Shown piece by piece: positions 22,680 through 29,951 of a stretch of 32,418 nucleotides of DNA. This DNA is from DASSJF01 sp035934535. Its GTDB lineage: Bacteria > Sysuimicrobiota > Sysuimicrobiia > Sysuimicrobiales > Segetimicrobiaceae. The DNA lies in assembly GCA_035934535.1 (NCBI GenBank), contig DASYXS010000051.1:1-32418 (forward strand), in the 5' to 3' direction. A program made the position numbers and the translations under genes. Each line of letters begins with the position of its first letter. Within the stretch, counting starts at the first letter, position 1. The notes below the pieces were generated by a model. It was given only the letters and a program-made list of their open reading frames with translations. It made no database searches and was not told the DNA's origin.

Positions 22680-24329
22680 CTACTTCTGTATGTATGTGTC
22701 GCTCAATGCCGGATAACTCGAGTAGTTGTACTTGACGTTCTTCACATTGTCGCGGATCGCCCACACCGAGAGTTTGTCCATCATCGGAATAGCCACGGCC
22801 TGATCGAGCAGCATGTGCTGGACTTTGAGGTAGATCGCCCGGCGCTTCGCCGGGTCGAGCGTCGCCCGGCCCTGCTCGAGGAGCGCGTCGACGTCGCGGT
22901 TCGAATAGCACGACCAGTTGAAGTTGCTGCCGATGGTGGCCGAGTCGAATAGGGCGTAGAGGGCATCGGGCTCGTTGGTGCGGAGGAAGATCGAGCCCAT
23001 GTTGGTGGCGCACCGGTAGTTGTCGGCGACCCATACCGGCACGGCCGAGCTCTTGATCCGCGCGTCGATGCCCAGCTGTAGGAACTGTCCCTGGACCAGC
23101 TCGACCTCGGGGAAGTTGCCGCCGCCGTAGTTCAGCGAGTTGATGACCACGGACAGCGGCTTGCCGTCTTTCACCCGCGTGTTGTTGGGTCCCATCTTCC
23201 ATCCGGCCTCGTCGAGCAGTTGCGCCGCCTTGGCCGGGTTGTTCGGATAATACGCGCAGGCCTCGGGATCCTTCAGCATCGACTGGCTGAGCAGCCCGCA
23301 GCCGACCTCGTCGAGCCCCTTATACACCGACCCCACGATGGCGGCGCGGTTGATCGCGTAACTGAGCGCCCGGCGGACCTGCACGTTGTCGGTGGGCGGC
23401 AGCTTGACGTTCACCCACCAGAAGTACGACGACCCCGGAAACGGCCGCGTCTCGATGCGCAGCGCCTTGTTGCGCTGCAGCTGCGCGAGCGCCGATCCGG
23501 GCGACGAGTACAGATAAATCATCTGAGTCTCGCCGGTCTCGACCGTGACGTTGCGGCTGTTGCTCTCCGGGATGTCCCGCCAGACGATCCGGTCGAGGTA
23601 GGACGGCCCCCGATGGTCGCTCCACGGCTCGCGGCGGTTGAATGAGGCGTTGCGGACCAACGTGATATGGTCCTGCGCCACGTACTCGGACACGGTGAAC
23701 GGGCCGGTCCCGACCGGGCGTTTCGCCACGTCGGCGCCCTGTCCGGGGGTCGTCTTGGGCGAGAGCATCGCCAGCGTGCCGCCAGCCGCGTACGCGAGAA
23801 ACGGCGCGTACGGTTCCTTGAACGCGACGCGGACCGTGCGGTCGTTCACGACCGTCGTGCCGGTGTAGCCGACCAGCGCGTTGATCGCCCCGCCCGGTTT
23901 GAACGCGGGATTCACGATGCGGTCGAGGTTCCACTTCACCGCGTCGGCGTTGAACGGCGCGCCGTCGGTGAACGTGACGTCGTTGCGCAGCACGAAGGTG
24001 AACGCACGGCCGTCGGGCGAGACGGTGTAGCTCTCCGCGAGCCACGGCACGAGCCGCCCGTCCGGCTGCTGATAGACGAGGCTCTCCGTCGTCTGCATGG
24101 CGGCGATGAGGTAGCTGATCGCCGCGGTCGAGGCGTGCGGGTCGAGAGTCGCCGGTTGGGAGTCGATGCCCACGACGAGCGTCCCCCCGCGCAGCGGCGC
24201 CGCGCCGGCGGACATGAGACCGCCCTGCATCACAGTCACGCCGGCGCCGGCCGTCACGAGGACAAGCAGCGGCGTGAGCACCGCCACGCTCCATCGGGTG
24301 CGCCGCTCCTGCGGTCTCTGTGACAGCAT
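22680..24329 (-). CDS. Peptide/nickel-type ABC transporter substrate-binding protein (SBP family 5)
   Basis: A 549-residue secreted binding protein. The N-terminal basic stretch and hydrophobic segment (about 14-35) form a signal peptide or anchor, followed by LRGGTLVVGIDSQPATLDPH, the standard start of the family. Further hallmarks: VPWLAESYTVSPDGRAFTFVLR, RPVGTGPFTVSEY and the C-terminal DALLEQGRATLDPAKRRAIY. These proteins bind oligopeptides, nickel, opines or related compounds outside the membrane. ATG 24329 is chosen since AAAGGAGG ends six bases before it; ATG 24335 lies immediately against that site and overlaps the stop of the upstream remnant (ATGA). No permease or ATPase gene adjoins, so it is an orphan here. 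Ligand unknown. Confidence 0.92.
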   Translation of the reverse strand: MLSQRPQERRTRWSVAVLTPLLVLVTAGAGVTVMQGGLMSAGAAPLRGGTLVVGIDSQPATLDPHASTAAISYLIAAMQTTESLVYQQPDGRLVPWLAESYTVSPDGRAFTFVLRNDVTFTDGAPFNADAVKWNLDRIVNPAFKPGGAINALVGYTGTTVVNDRTVRVAFKEPYAPFLAYAAGGTLAMLSPKTTPGQGADVAKRPVGTGPFTVSEYVAQDHITLVRNASFNRREPWSDHRGPSYLDRIVWRDIPESNSRNVTVETGETQMIYLYSSPGSALAQLQRNKALRIETRPFPGSSYFWWVNVKLPPTDNVQVRRALSYAINRAAIVGSVYKGLDEVGCGLLSQSMLKDPEACAYYPNNPAKAAQLLDEAGWKMGPNNTRVKDGKPLSVVINSLNYGGGNFPEVELVQGQFLQLGIDARIKSSAVPVWVADNYRCATNMGSIFLRTNEPDALYALFDSATIGSNFNWSCYSNRDVDALLEQGRATLDPAKRRAIYLKVQHMLLDQAVAIPMMDKLSVWAIRDNVKNVKYNYSSYPALSDTYIQK

Positions 24330-24331
24330 CC

Positions 24332-24541
24332 TCATCCTCCTTTGGCCTCGAGGCCGGCCTGGACGCGCTCGGCCCGGAGCGGAACGGTCCGAAACCGCAC
24401 CCCCGTCGCATCGAACACCGCGTTGCCGAGCGCGGCGGCGACCGGCGCCGACGCGGGTTCGCCGACGCCGAGCGGCGGCGGATCGAGGCGTTGGATCAGT
24501 TCCACCTCGATCGGCGGCGCCCGCGGGAATCGCAGAATCGC
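24332..24541 (-). pseudogene. Remnant of a xanthine dehydrogenase-type molybdenum-binding subunit (C-terminus only)
   Basis: This 70-codon open stretch on the minus strand has no usable start codon at its upstream end. It reads RAPPIEVELIQRLDPPPLGV, then GEPASAPVAAALGNAVFDAT, then GVRFRTVPLRAERVQAGL. That is the familiar C-terminal end of xanthine dehydrogenase/aldehyde oxidase-type large subunits, where a GxGEP segment and an A-x-x-NAVFDATG-V helix close the Mo cofactor site. An in-frame TGA at 24542-24544 precedes it, and upstream lies unrelated sequence running into citrate synthase. About 700 residues are missing, so this is a deletion remnant. Its own TGA overlaps an ATG of the binding-protein gene, suggesting the two once formed an operon. 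From 24542 to 24679 I see no gene, only the citrate synthase promoter candidate. Confidence 0.8.
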
Positions 24542-24643
24542 TCACCGATTCACCTCGGGGGCCTGCCGTGACGGACGTTCGGTGCGCTGGCTTCTTTCGC
24601 GGGGCTCCCTTGAGTCCTTCCGGAGACGCTGCCCGGGCGCCGA

Positions 24644-24672
24644 TTGACAGGCTCGGCGTCCGCACATTACGG
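24644..24672 (+). promoter_or_regulatory. Possible promoter for citrate synthase, perhaps leaderless
   Basis: A perfect TTGACA lies at 24644-24649. The -10 region is poor (CATTAC at 24665-24670 or TTACGG at 24667-24672). The expected transcription start coincides with the citrate synthase ATG at 24680, so the message might carry no leader. Weak evidence. Confidence 0.28.
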
Positions 24673-24679
24673 TGAGGGC

Positions 24680-25822
24680 ATGCAATCCTCACCGGGCATC
24701 CCCGCACAGGTCGCCGAAGGGCTCGAAGGGATCGTCGCGGCGGAGAGCCGCATCTGCTTCGTCGACGGCATCGAAGGCCGCCTGATCTACCAGGGCTACA
24801 ACATCCACGATCTGGTCGCGCACGCCGGCTTCGAAGAAGTCGCGTATCTCCTGTGGCATGGCGACCTGCCGACGCGCGCGCAGCTTGACGCCCTGAACCA
24901 GGACCTTGTCGCGGCGCGGCCGTTGCCCGCGCCCGTCCTGAATCTCCTGCGGGGATTCCCGCGCGATGTCCTCCCGATGGACGCGCTGCGGACGGCGACA
25001 TCCGCCCTCGGCATCTACGATCCGGGTTCCCGCGACAATTCGCCCGCCGCGAACCTCCGCAAGTCGGTGGGCCTCACCGCGCAGACCGCGGCGATCGTGG
25101 CCGCGATCGGCCGGTGCCGGGAGGGCAAGGATCCCGTGGCGCCCGATCCGTCGCTCAGCCACGCCGCGAACTTCCTGTACATGCTGTGGGGGCGCAAACC
25201 CGACGATACCAGCGTGAAGACCGTCGACATCGCGCTGATCCTCCACGCCGACCACGAGCTCAACGCCGGCACGTTCGCCGCGCGCGTCACCGCCGCGACC
25301 CTCGCCGACATGCACTCCGCGATCACGTCCGCGATCGGGACGCTCAAGGGTCCGCTGCACGGCGGCGCCAACGAGGCCGTGATGCGCCTGCTGGCGAGCA
25401 TCGGCGATCCCGCCAAAGTGATCCCGACGGCGCGGGAGATGATCGCGGCGAAGCGCAAGATCCCCGGGTTCGGCCACCGCGTCTACAGGACCGAAGACCC
25501 GCGCGCGACGCACCTTCGGAAGATGTCCGAAGAGTTGGGCCGCCGGAAGGGCGAGTTGAAGTGGTTCGAGATGTCGCGGGCGCTCGAGCAGTTCATGCTG
25601 TCCGAGAAGAAGATCTACGCCAACGTCGATTTCTACTCGGCGACGTGCTATTACTACCTGGGGTTCCCGCTCGAGCTGTTCACGCCGGTCTTCGCGGTGA
25701 GCCGCATCAGCGGCTGGACCGCGCACGTCCTCGAGCAGCTCGCCGACAACCGCCTGATCCGGCCGCGCGCGGAGTACGTCGGTCCGCTCAACCGGACCTA
25801 CGTGCCGATCGACAGGCGCTAG
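24680..25822 (+). CDS. gltA: Citrate synthase family protein (citrate or 2-methylcitrate synthase)
   Basis: A 380-residue short-form citrate synthase. The catalytic residues are visible: His in HADHELNAGTFAAR, His in KGPLHGGANEAVM, the oxaloacetate-binding GFGHRVYRTEDPRA, and Asp in NVDFYSATCYY. The N-terminal AAESRICFVDGIEGRLIYQGYNI is typical. It condenses acetyl-CoA with oxaloacetate at the entry to the TCA cycle; homologues of this length can also act as 2-methylcitrate synthase with propionyl-CoA, and the sequence cannot separate the two. No prpB or prpD is adjacent, which slightly favours citrate synthase. A weak GGTGAGGG precedes the ATG. The stop shares a CTAG with the convergent reductase gene. 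Confidence 0.93.
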   Translation: MQSSPGIPAQVAEGLEGIVAAESRICFVDGIEGRLIYQGYNIHDLVAHAGFEEVAYLLWHGDLPTRAQLDALNQDLVAARPLPAPVLNLLRGFPRDVLPMDALRTATSALGIYDPGSRDNSPAANLRKSVGLTAQTAAIVAAIGRCREGKDPVAPDPSLSHAANFLYMLWGRKPDDTSVKTVDIALILHADHELNAGTFAARVTAATLADMHSAITSAIGTLKGPLHGGANEAVMRLLASIGDPAKVIPTAREMIAAKRKIPGFGHRVYRTEDPRATHLRKMSEELGRRKGELKWFEMSRALEQFMLSEKKIYANVDFYSATCYYYLGFPLELFTPVFAVSRISGWTAHVLEQLADNRLIRPRAEYVGPLNRTYVPIDRR

Positions 25823-26610
25823 CCGACCACTTCCTCTCCGCCGTCCACGCCGATCACGTTGCCGGTGATCCACTCGGTGCCGGACCGGCACAGCACGGCG
25901 ATCGCCCGCGCCACGTCCTGCGTCGTGGTGAGCCGCCCGGACGGGTTGCGGCGGAGCGCGGTCTCGACGATCGCCGCGTTGCCGGGAATCTTGCGGAGCG
26001 CCGGCGTGTCGGTGACGCCCGCCCGGATGCCGTTGATCGCGATGCCGCGCGGCGCGAGCTCCATGGCCAGCTGCCGGATGTGCGACTCGAGCGCCGCCTT
26101 GGCCGCGGAGACCGCGCCGTAGTTCGGCAGCACGCGCATCGCCCCCGCGCTCGTCATCGCGAAGATCTTCCCGCCCCGCCGCATCAGCCCCGAGTACACG
26201 AGGTCCTGCGTCCAGTACACGAGGCTGTGCGCCATCACGGAGAGCGTCATGTCCATCTGCGCCGGGGTGATGGCCTCCTCCGCCGATTCGGCGAGGTACG
26301 GCCGGAGGTTCCCGAAGGCCAGCGAGTGGAGGAGCACGGCCACCGTGCCGCCGGTTCCGGCCTCTTCCCGCGCGCGCGCCAGCACCTCGACGCGGCGCTC
26401 GGGATCCGCGGCGTTGACGTTGAAGAAGACGGCCGCGCGCCCCTCCGCGCGGATGCCGCCGATGACCTCCTCGACGTGCGGCATCGTCGTCTTGCGGTCG
26501 AGGTGGACGCCGATGATGTCGTAGCCGGCGCGGGCCAGCTCGAGTCCGGTCGCCTCGCCGAACCCGCTGCTCGCGCCGAGAATCAACGCCCACTGACGCG
26601 GTTCCGCCAT
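25819..26610 (-). CDS. FabI/FabL-like short-chain reductase, last gene of the ABC operon
   Basis: A 263-residue NAD(P)-dependent reductase. The cofactor loop is GASSGFGEA (12-20). The active site has Y164 and K171 (NYGAVSAAKAAL), that is Y-x6-K, the spacing of enoyl-ACP reductases rather than the Y-x3-K of classical SDRs. LLHSLAFG (93-100) and GIAINGIRAGVTDTPALRKIPG also resemble FabI. It could thus be an enoyl-ACP (or enoyl-CoA) reductase. Against a housekeeping role, it is downstream of two sugar-type permeases by 27 bases and probably cotranscribed with them, suggesting a catabolic job. The ribosome site is weak. The stop codon overlaps the convergent citrate synthase stop by four bases. 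Confidence 0.85.
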   Translation of the reverse strand: MAEPRQWALILGASSGFGEATGLELARAGYDIIGVHLDRKTTMPHVEEVIGGIRAEGRAAVFFNVNAADPERRVEVLARAREEAGTGGTVAVLLHSLAFGNLRPYLAESAEEAITPAQMDMTLSVMAHSLVYWTQDLVYSGLMRRGGKIFAMTSAGAMRVLPNYGAVSAAKAALESHIRQLAMELAPRGIAINGIRAGVTDTPALRKIPGNAAIVETALRRNPSGRLTTTQDVARAIAVLCRSGTEWITGNVIGVDGGEEVVG

Positions 26611-26637
26611 GGCGTCGCTATTTCGGTCCGCGCCCCG

Positions 26638-27483
26638 TCAGCCCTTCACCGCCCCGGCGGTGAGGCCCGACACGTAGTGCTCGACGAAGAACGTGTAGAT
26701 GACGGCGATGGGGACCGAACCGAGGACGGCCGCCGCCATGAGCGGTCCCCAAAACAGCACGTCGGCGCGGATCAGGTCGCTCACGGTGCCGACGGGAATC
26801 GTCTTCAGCGGGCCAGACGACATGAAGATGAGCGCGTAGAGAAACTCGTTCCACGACAGCGTGAACGAGAAGATCGCCGCGGACAGCACGCCCGGCAGCG
26901 ACAGCGGCAGCACGATCCTGAGCAGCGTGCCGAGGCGGCTGCTCCCGTCGATCTGCGCGCACTCCTCGATCTCGCGCGGGATCGTGCGGAAGTAACCCAT
27001 CAACAGCCAGGAGCCGAACGGAATAAGGAACGTCGGGTACGTGAGGATCAGCGCCCAGTAGGTGTTGTACAGGTGCAGCCAGCCGACCACCTGGGCGAGG
27101 GGCAGAAACAGCAGCGTCGGCGGCACGAGATAGGCGAGGAAGATCGACATGCCCATCACGCCGCTGCCCGGGAACCGGAGCCGGGCCAGCGCGTAGCCGA
27201 TCAGCACGCTGCACACGAGCGACAGGGCGGTCGCCGCGGTCGAGATCACGAGCGTGTTCTTGGTCCACGTCGCGAACGCGGTGTCGTGAAACAGGTACGT
27301 GTAGTTGGCGGCGGTGAAATGGCGCGCCCACAACGGATTGAACTTCAAATTGAAGAGATCGGTGGGTGGCTTGAGCGAGACGATCGCCATCCAGTAGAAC
27401 GGGGCCAGCAGGAAGATCAGAAACGCCGCCAGCGGCAGGTACACGGCGAAGACCTGGCGCCCCAGCGTCCGGCTGCCGACCAT
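26638..27483 (-). CDS. Carbohydrate-type ABC transporter permease (MalG/UgpE-like)
   Basis: A 281-residue inner membrane protein with six predicted membrane segments and the cytoplasmic EAA loop EIEECAQIDGSSRLGTLLRIVLP (about 189-211; EAA---G------I-LP pattern), the contact site for the ATPase. The arrangement matches the second permease of sugar importers (CUT1 type). ATG 27483 overlaps the stop of the upstream permease by one base (TAATG), so the two are translationally coupled and form a heterodimer. No ATP-binding subunit is encoded in the operon, so an ATPase encoded elsewhere must energise it, as with MsmK-type shared ATPases. Confidence 0.94.
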   Translation of the reverse strand: MVGSRTLGRQVFAVYLPLAAFLIFLLAPFYWMAIVSLKPPTDLFNLKFNPLWARHFTAANYTYLFHDTAFATWTKNTLVISTAATALSLVCSVLIGYALARLRFPGSGVMGMSIFLAYLVPPTLLFLPLAQVVGWLHLYNTYWALILTYPTFLIPFGSWLLMGYFRTIPREIEECAQIDGSSRLGTLLRIVLPLSLPGVLSAAIFSFTLSWNEFLYALIFMSSGPLKTIPVGTVSDLIRADVLFWGPLMAAAVLGSVPIAVIYTFFVEHYVSGLTAGAVKG

Positions 27484-28415
27484 TACGCCACGTCCCGACG
27501 CAGGTACCGCAGCAGCAGCACCGCGAGGACCGCGAGGATCGGGAACATGTAGAGGGCGATCGCGGCGCCCTGCCCGATCTCGGTCGCGCTCAGGCCGATC
27601 TGGTAGGCGTACGTGCCGAAGATGTGGGTCTCGTTCGCCGGGCCGCCCTTCGTCAAGATGTAGATGAGCTGGAAGTCCGCGAACGTCATGATAATCGAGA
27701 AGAGCGTGCTGATCAGCATCACGCCGGTGATGATCGGCACCGTCACGTGGAGGAACCGGTGCCAGACGCCGGCCCCGTCGATCGCGGCCGCGTCGTGAAG
27801 CTCCGCCGGCACGGCCTGCAGTCCCGCGAGAATCGTCACTCCGAAGAACGGCGTGCCGCGCCAGATGTTGGCGATCATCACTGAGACGATTGCCAGCACC
27901 GCGCTGCCGAGGAAGTTGATGTTGTGGGCGACGAGCCCCCAGTGCCGCAGCAGCCAGGAAACGGGGCTGAAGATCGGGTCGAAGATCATGAGCCACCCCA
28001 GGCTGCTCAGTGCGGTCGGTACGATGAACGGCATGAGGACGGCCGCCCGCACCGCGTTGCGAAACGGGATGTCGGCGTTGAGCACCAGCGCGAGGCCTAG
28101 GCCCAGCGCGAGCTTGAACGGGACCGTGACCAGCGCGTAGATGAACGTGTTCCTGGCCGTCTGCCGGAAGATGCTGTCCCCGAGGAGATCGACGAAATTG
28201 CGAATCCCAAGGAAGCGTCCGGCGTGCCCGATGGTACTGTCGGTGACCGACAGCCACAGCCCCAGAAAGAACGGGTACGCCATGAAAACGGTGAGCAGCA
28301 GCACGCCCGGCAGCATGAGCAGCAAGCCGAGGGTGCGCTCGTTTTCCAGAGGATGCATGCCGGCCGCGCGGTGACGCGCGGCCGGCACGGGCGGTTGTAC
28401 GGCGGTCGTCTGCAT
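27483..28415 (-). CDS. Carbohydrate-type ABC transporter permease (MalF/UgpA-like)
   Basis: A 310-residue permease with an N-terminal cytoplasmic stretch (1-27), six membrane segments starting at LGLLLMLPGVLLLTVFMAY, and the EAA loop ELHDAAAIDGAGVWHRFLHVTVP. This is the first permease of the CUT1 family and pairs with the next gene. Downstream of the binding-protein gene by 19 bases on the minus strand. The stop TAA overlaps the ATG of the second permease. Substrate class is probably a sugar, polyol or glycerol-phosphate-like compound; the sequence does not identify it. Confidence 0.94.
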   Translation of the reverse strand: MQTTAVQPPVPAARHRAAGMHPLENERTLGLLLMLPGVLLLTVFMAYPFFLGLWLSVTDSTIGHAGRFLGIRNFVDLLGDSIFRQTARNTFIYALVTVPFKLALGLGLALVLNADIPFRNAVRAAVLMPFIVPTALSSLGWLMIFDPIFSPVSWLLRHWGLVAHNINFLGSAVLAIVSVMIANIWRGTPFFGVTILAGLQAVPAELHDAAAIDGAGVWHRFLHVTVPIITGVMLISTLFSIIMTFADFQLIYILTKGGPANETHIFGTYAYQIGLSATEIGQGAAIALYMFPILAVLAVLLLRYLRRDVA

Positions 28416-28434
28416 GACGGCCCGAGGCCGACGC

Positions 28435-29835
28435 CTACCGGCTGTAGATCGCCTCCAGCTGGTCGGCGCCCCACTTGATCGCGCCGGCGGCGTCGCCGGA
28501 CTGGATCGCCTTGGCGTAGGTGTCGACGATGATGTACTTGGAGAACGCCAGGCCGGACTTCGAGTTCGGCGGTCCCGCCCATCCCTGGTCCCGGCCGATG
28601 CTGGCCTCCTTGCTGAACGCGTACATCACCGGGTCCTTGCCCCACATCGGATCCTTCGCCCATTTCCTCATCGCCGGCAGGTTGTAGCCCGCCTGCACGT
28701 GCAGCCAGTCGCCGTACTGCTTGTCCTGGAACCACCAGGCGAGGAACTCCTTCGCGCCGGCGATGTTCTTGGAATTCTTGAGCACGGCGAGCGTCCGCGT
28801 GCCGAGCAGGGCGAACCGGCCGGCCGGCCCCCGCGGGGTCATCGTATGGCACATGTCCTTGGCGATGTCGGGGTAGTCCTTGAGCGCCGCCGCGTAGATG
28901 CTCGAGCCGTTGAGCGTCGCGGCGATCTGCCCGGCGAGGAACGCCTTGTTGTTGCTGGAGTCGTCCCAGGACAGTCCGGTCTCGTCGAACGACTCCTTCC
29001 ACGCCGAGACGAGCTTCTTCACCGCGTCCACGAACATCGGCTTGTTGAAGGCGACCGTCTTACCGTCCCGCTCGACCTCCATCGCGCCGTGGCTCCACAT
29101 GTACGGGTACGCCCAGCTCGGCGGGTCGCCCTGACTGTGGCCGAACGCCTGCCCGATCGGATGGCCCGCGGCCTTGAGCTTCTTCCCGAGCGCGAAGAAC
29201 TGGTCCCACGTCAGGTCGAGAATCTTCCCGGTCCTGGCCTGCTCGGCGGGGTCCGGCACGTTCGCTCCGGCTTCGCGGAGCCAGCTGATGCGATAGTTGA
29301 GCGCATCGTTCGTCTGCCCGTGGGGAATCCCGAGGTACCGCGCCCCCACCTTGGCGTCTGCGGCCGCGAACGCCTCGAGGCCGCCGTCCCGTTTCGCATA
29401 CGCCTCCGTCATGTCGGTGAGATCGACGAGACTGTCGGCGTAGAGATAGTTCCAGCCCGGCCACAACTCGACGATGTCGTACCCGCCGGCCTGGATCGCG
29501 GCGGAGATCTTCGGCTGCAGATCGGGCCAGTTGAGGAAGTCCGCGTTGGCGTTCACGCCGTTGGCCTGGCCCCATTGCTGGACCTGCTTCTTGAACAGAT
29601 CCTGCCCGGCAGGGACGAAGTACGTCGCCTGCAGGGTCGTGAGCGACGTGCCCTTGAGCACGGCGGGTGCGGCGCCGGCCCACCGCAGCAGGCCCGGACC
29701 CGTGCCGAGCGCGCCGACCCCCAACGCAGCGGCGCCCGCGGTCTTCAACAACGTCCGCCGGGACAGACGCGGAGTGCCGGCGGCGGCCTTCGACGATCGA
29801 TCGCCCTTTCGCCCTGCCGTACGCGTGCCGGTCAT
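28435..29835 (-). CDS. Sugar-type ABC substrate-binding protein with Tat signal
   Basis: A 466-residue solute-binding protein of family 1. The leader contains a twin-arginine motif SRRTLLKTAGAAALG (about residues 25-39) followed by a hydrophobic segment and an Ala-rich cleavage region, so it is probably exported folded through the Tat system. The mature part reads DFLNWPDLQPKISAAIQAGGYDIVELW, followed by IPHGQTNDALNYR and the C-terminal GAKEFLAWWFQD, standard for the family. It is the first gene of the importer operon. A GGGGGGAT run precedes the ATG. Twenty-two bases further up lies a palindrome at 29858-29880 that may be its operator. The ligand is unknown; the DAO-family oxidoreductase on the other side may act on it. 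Confidence 0.93.
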   Translation of the reverse strand: MTGTRTAGRKGDRSSKAAAGTPRLSRRTLLKTAGAAALGVGALGTGPGLLRWAGAAPAVLKGTSLTTLQATYFVPAGQDLFKKQVQQWGQANGVNANADFLNWPDLQPKISAAIQAGGYDIVELWPGWNYLYADSLVDLTDMTEAYAKRDGGLEAFAAADAKVGARYLGIPHGQTNDALNYRISWLREAGANVPDPAEQARTGKILDLTWDQFFALGKKLKAAGHPIGQAFGHSQGDPPSWAYPYMWSHGAMEVERDGKTVAFNKPMFVDAVKKLVSAWKESFDETGLSWDDSSNNKAFLAGQIAATLNGSSIYAAALKDYPDIAKDMCHTMTPRGPAGRFALLGTRTLAVLKNSKNIAGAKEFLAWWFQDKQYGDWLHVQAGYNLPAMRKWAKDPMWGKDPVMYAFSKEASIGRDQGWAGPPNSKSGLAFSKYIIVDTYAKAIQSGDAAGAIKWGADQLEAIYSR

Positions 29836-29857
29836 TGACCATCCCCCCTGGGATCAC

Positions 29858-29880
29858 CCGTGCTGGCAGAACCTGCACGG
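29858..29880. promoter_or_regulatory. Palindrome in the divergent intergenic region, candidate operator
   Basis: CCGTGCTGG (29858-29866), spacer CAGAA and CCTGCACGG (29872-29880) form nine-base inverted arms with one mismatch. It sits between the divergent binding-protein operon (start 29835) and the FAD oxidoreductase gene (start 29952), nearer to the former. Its size suits a LacI-, GntR- or TetR-type dimeric regulator; no such gene is in the window. Confidence 0.45.
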
Positions 29881-29951
29881 ATGGGGTTCGGGCGCGGTCG
29901 TGCCGCTACCTTTGCAGGAGTCGTCCGCACCCGGCTGAACCACGCTCTACT

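Noticed and set aside
22680..25001. Extension of the binding-protein frame upstream to 25001
   Set aside because: The residues beyond the ATG at 24335 are Arg/Gly-rich without signal peptide, and the ribosome site fixes the start at 24329.
25114..27552. An 812-codon plus-strand open frame over the reductase and permease genes
   Set aside because: Arg/His/Gln-rich shadow frame that runs across three real genes; no family features.
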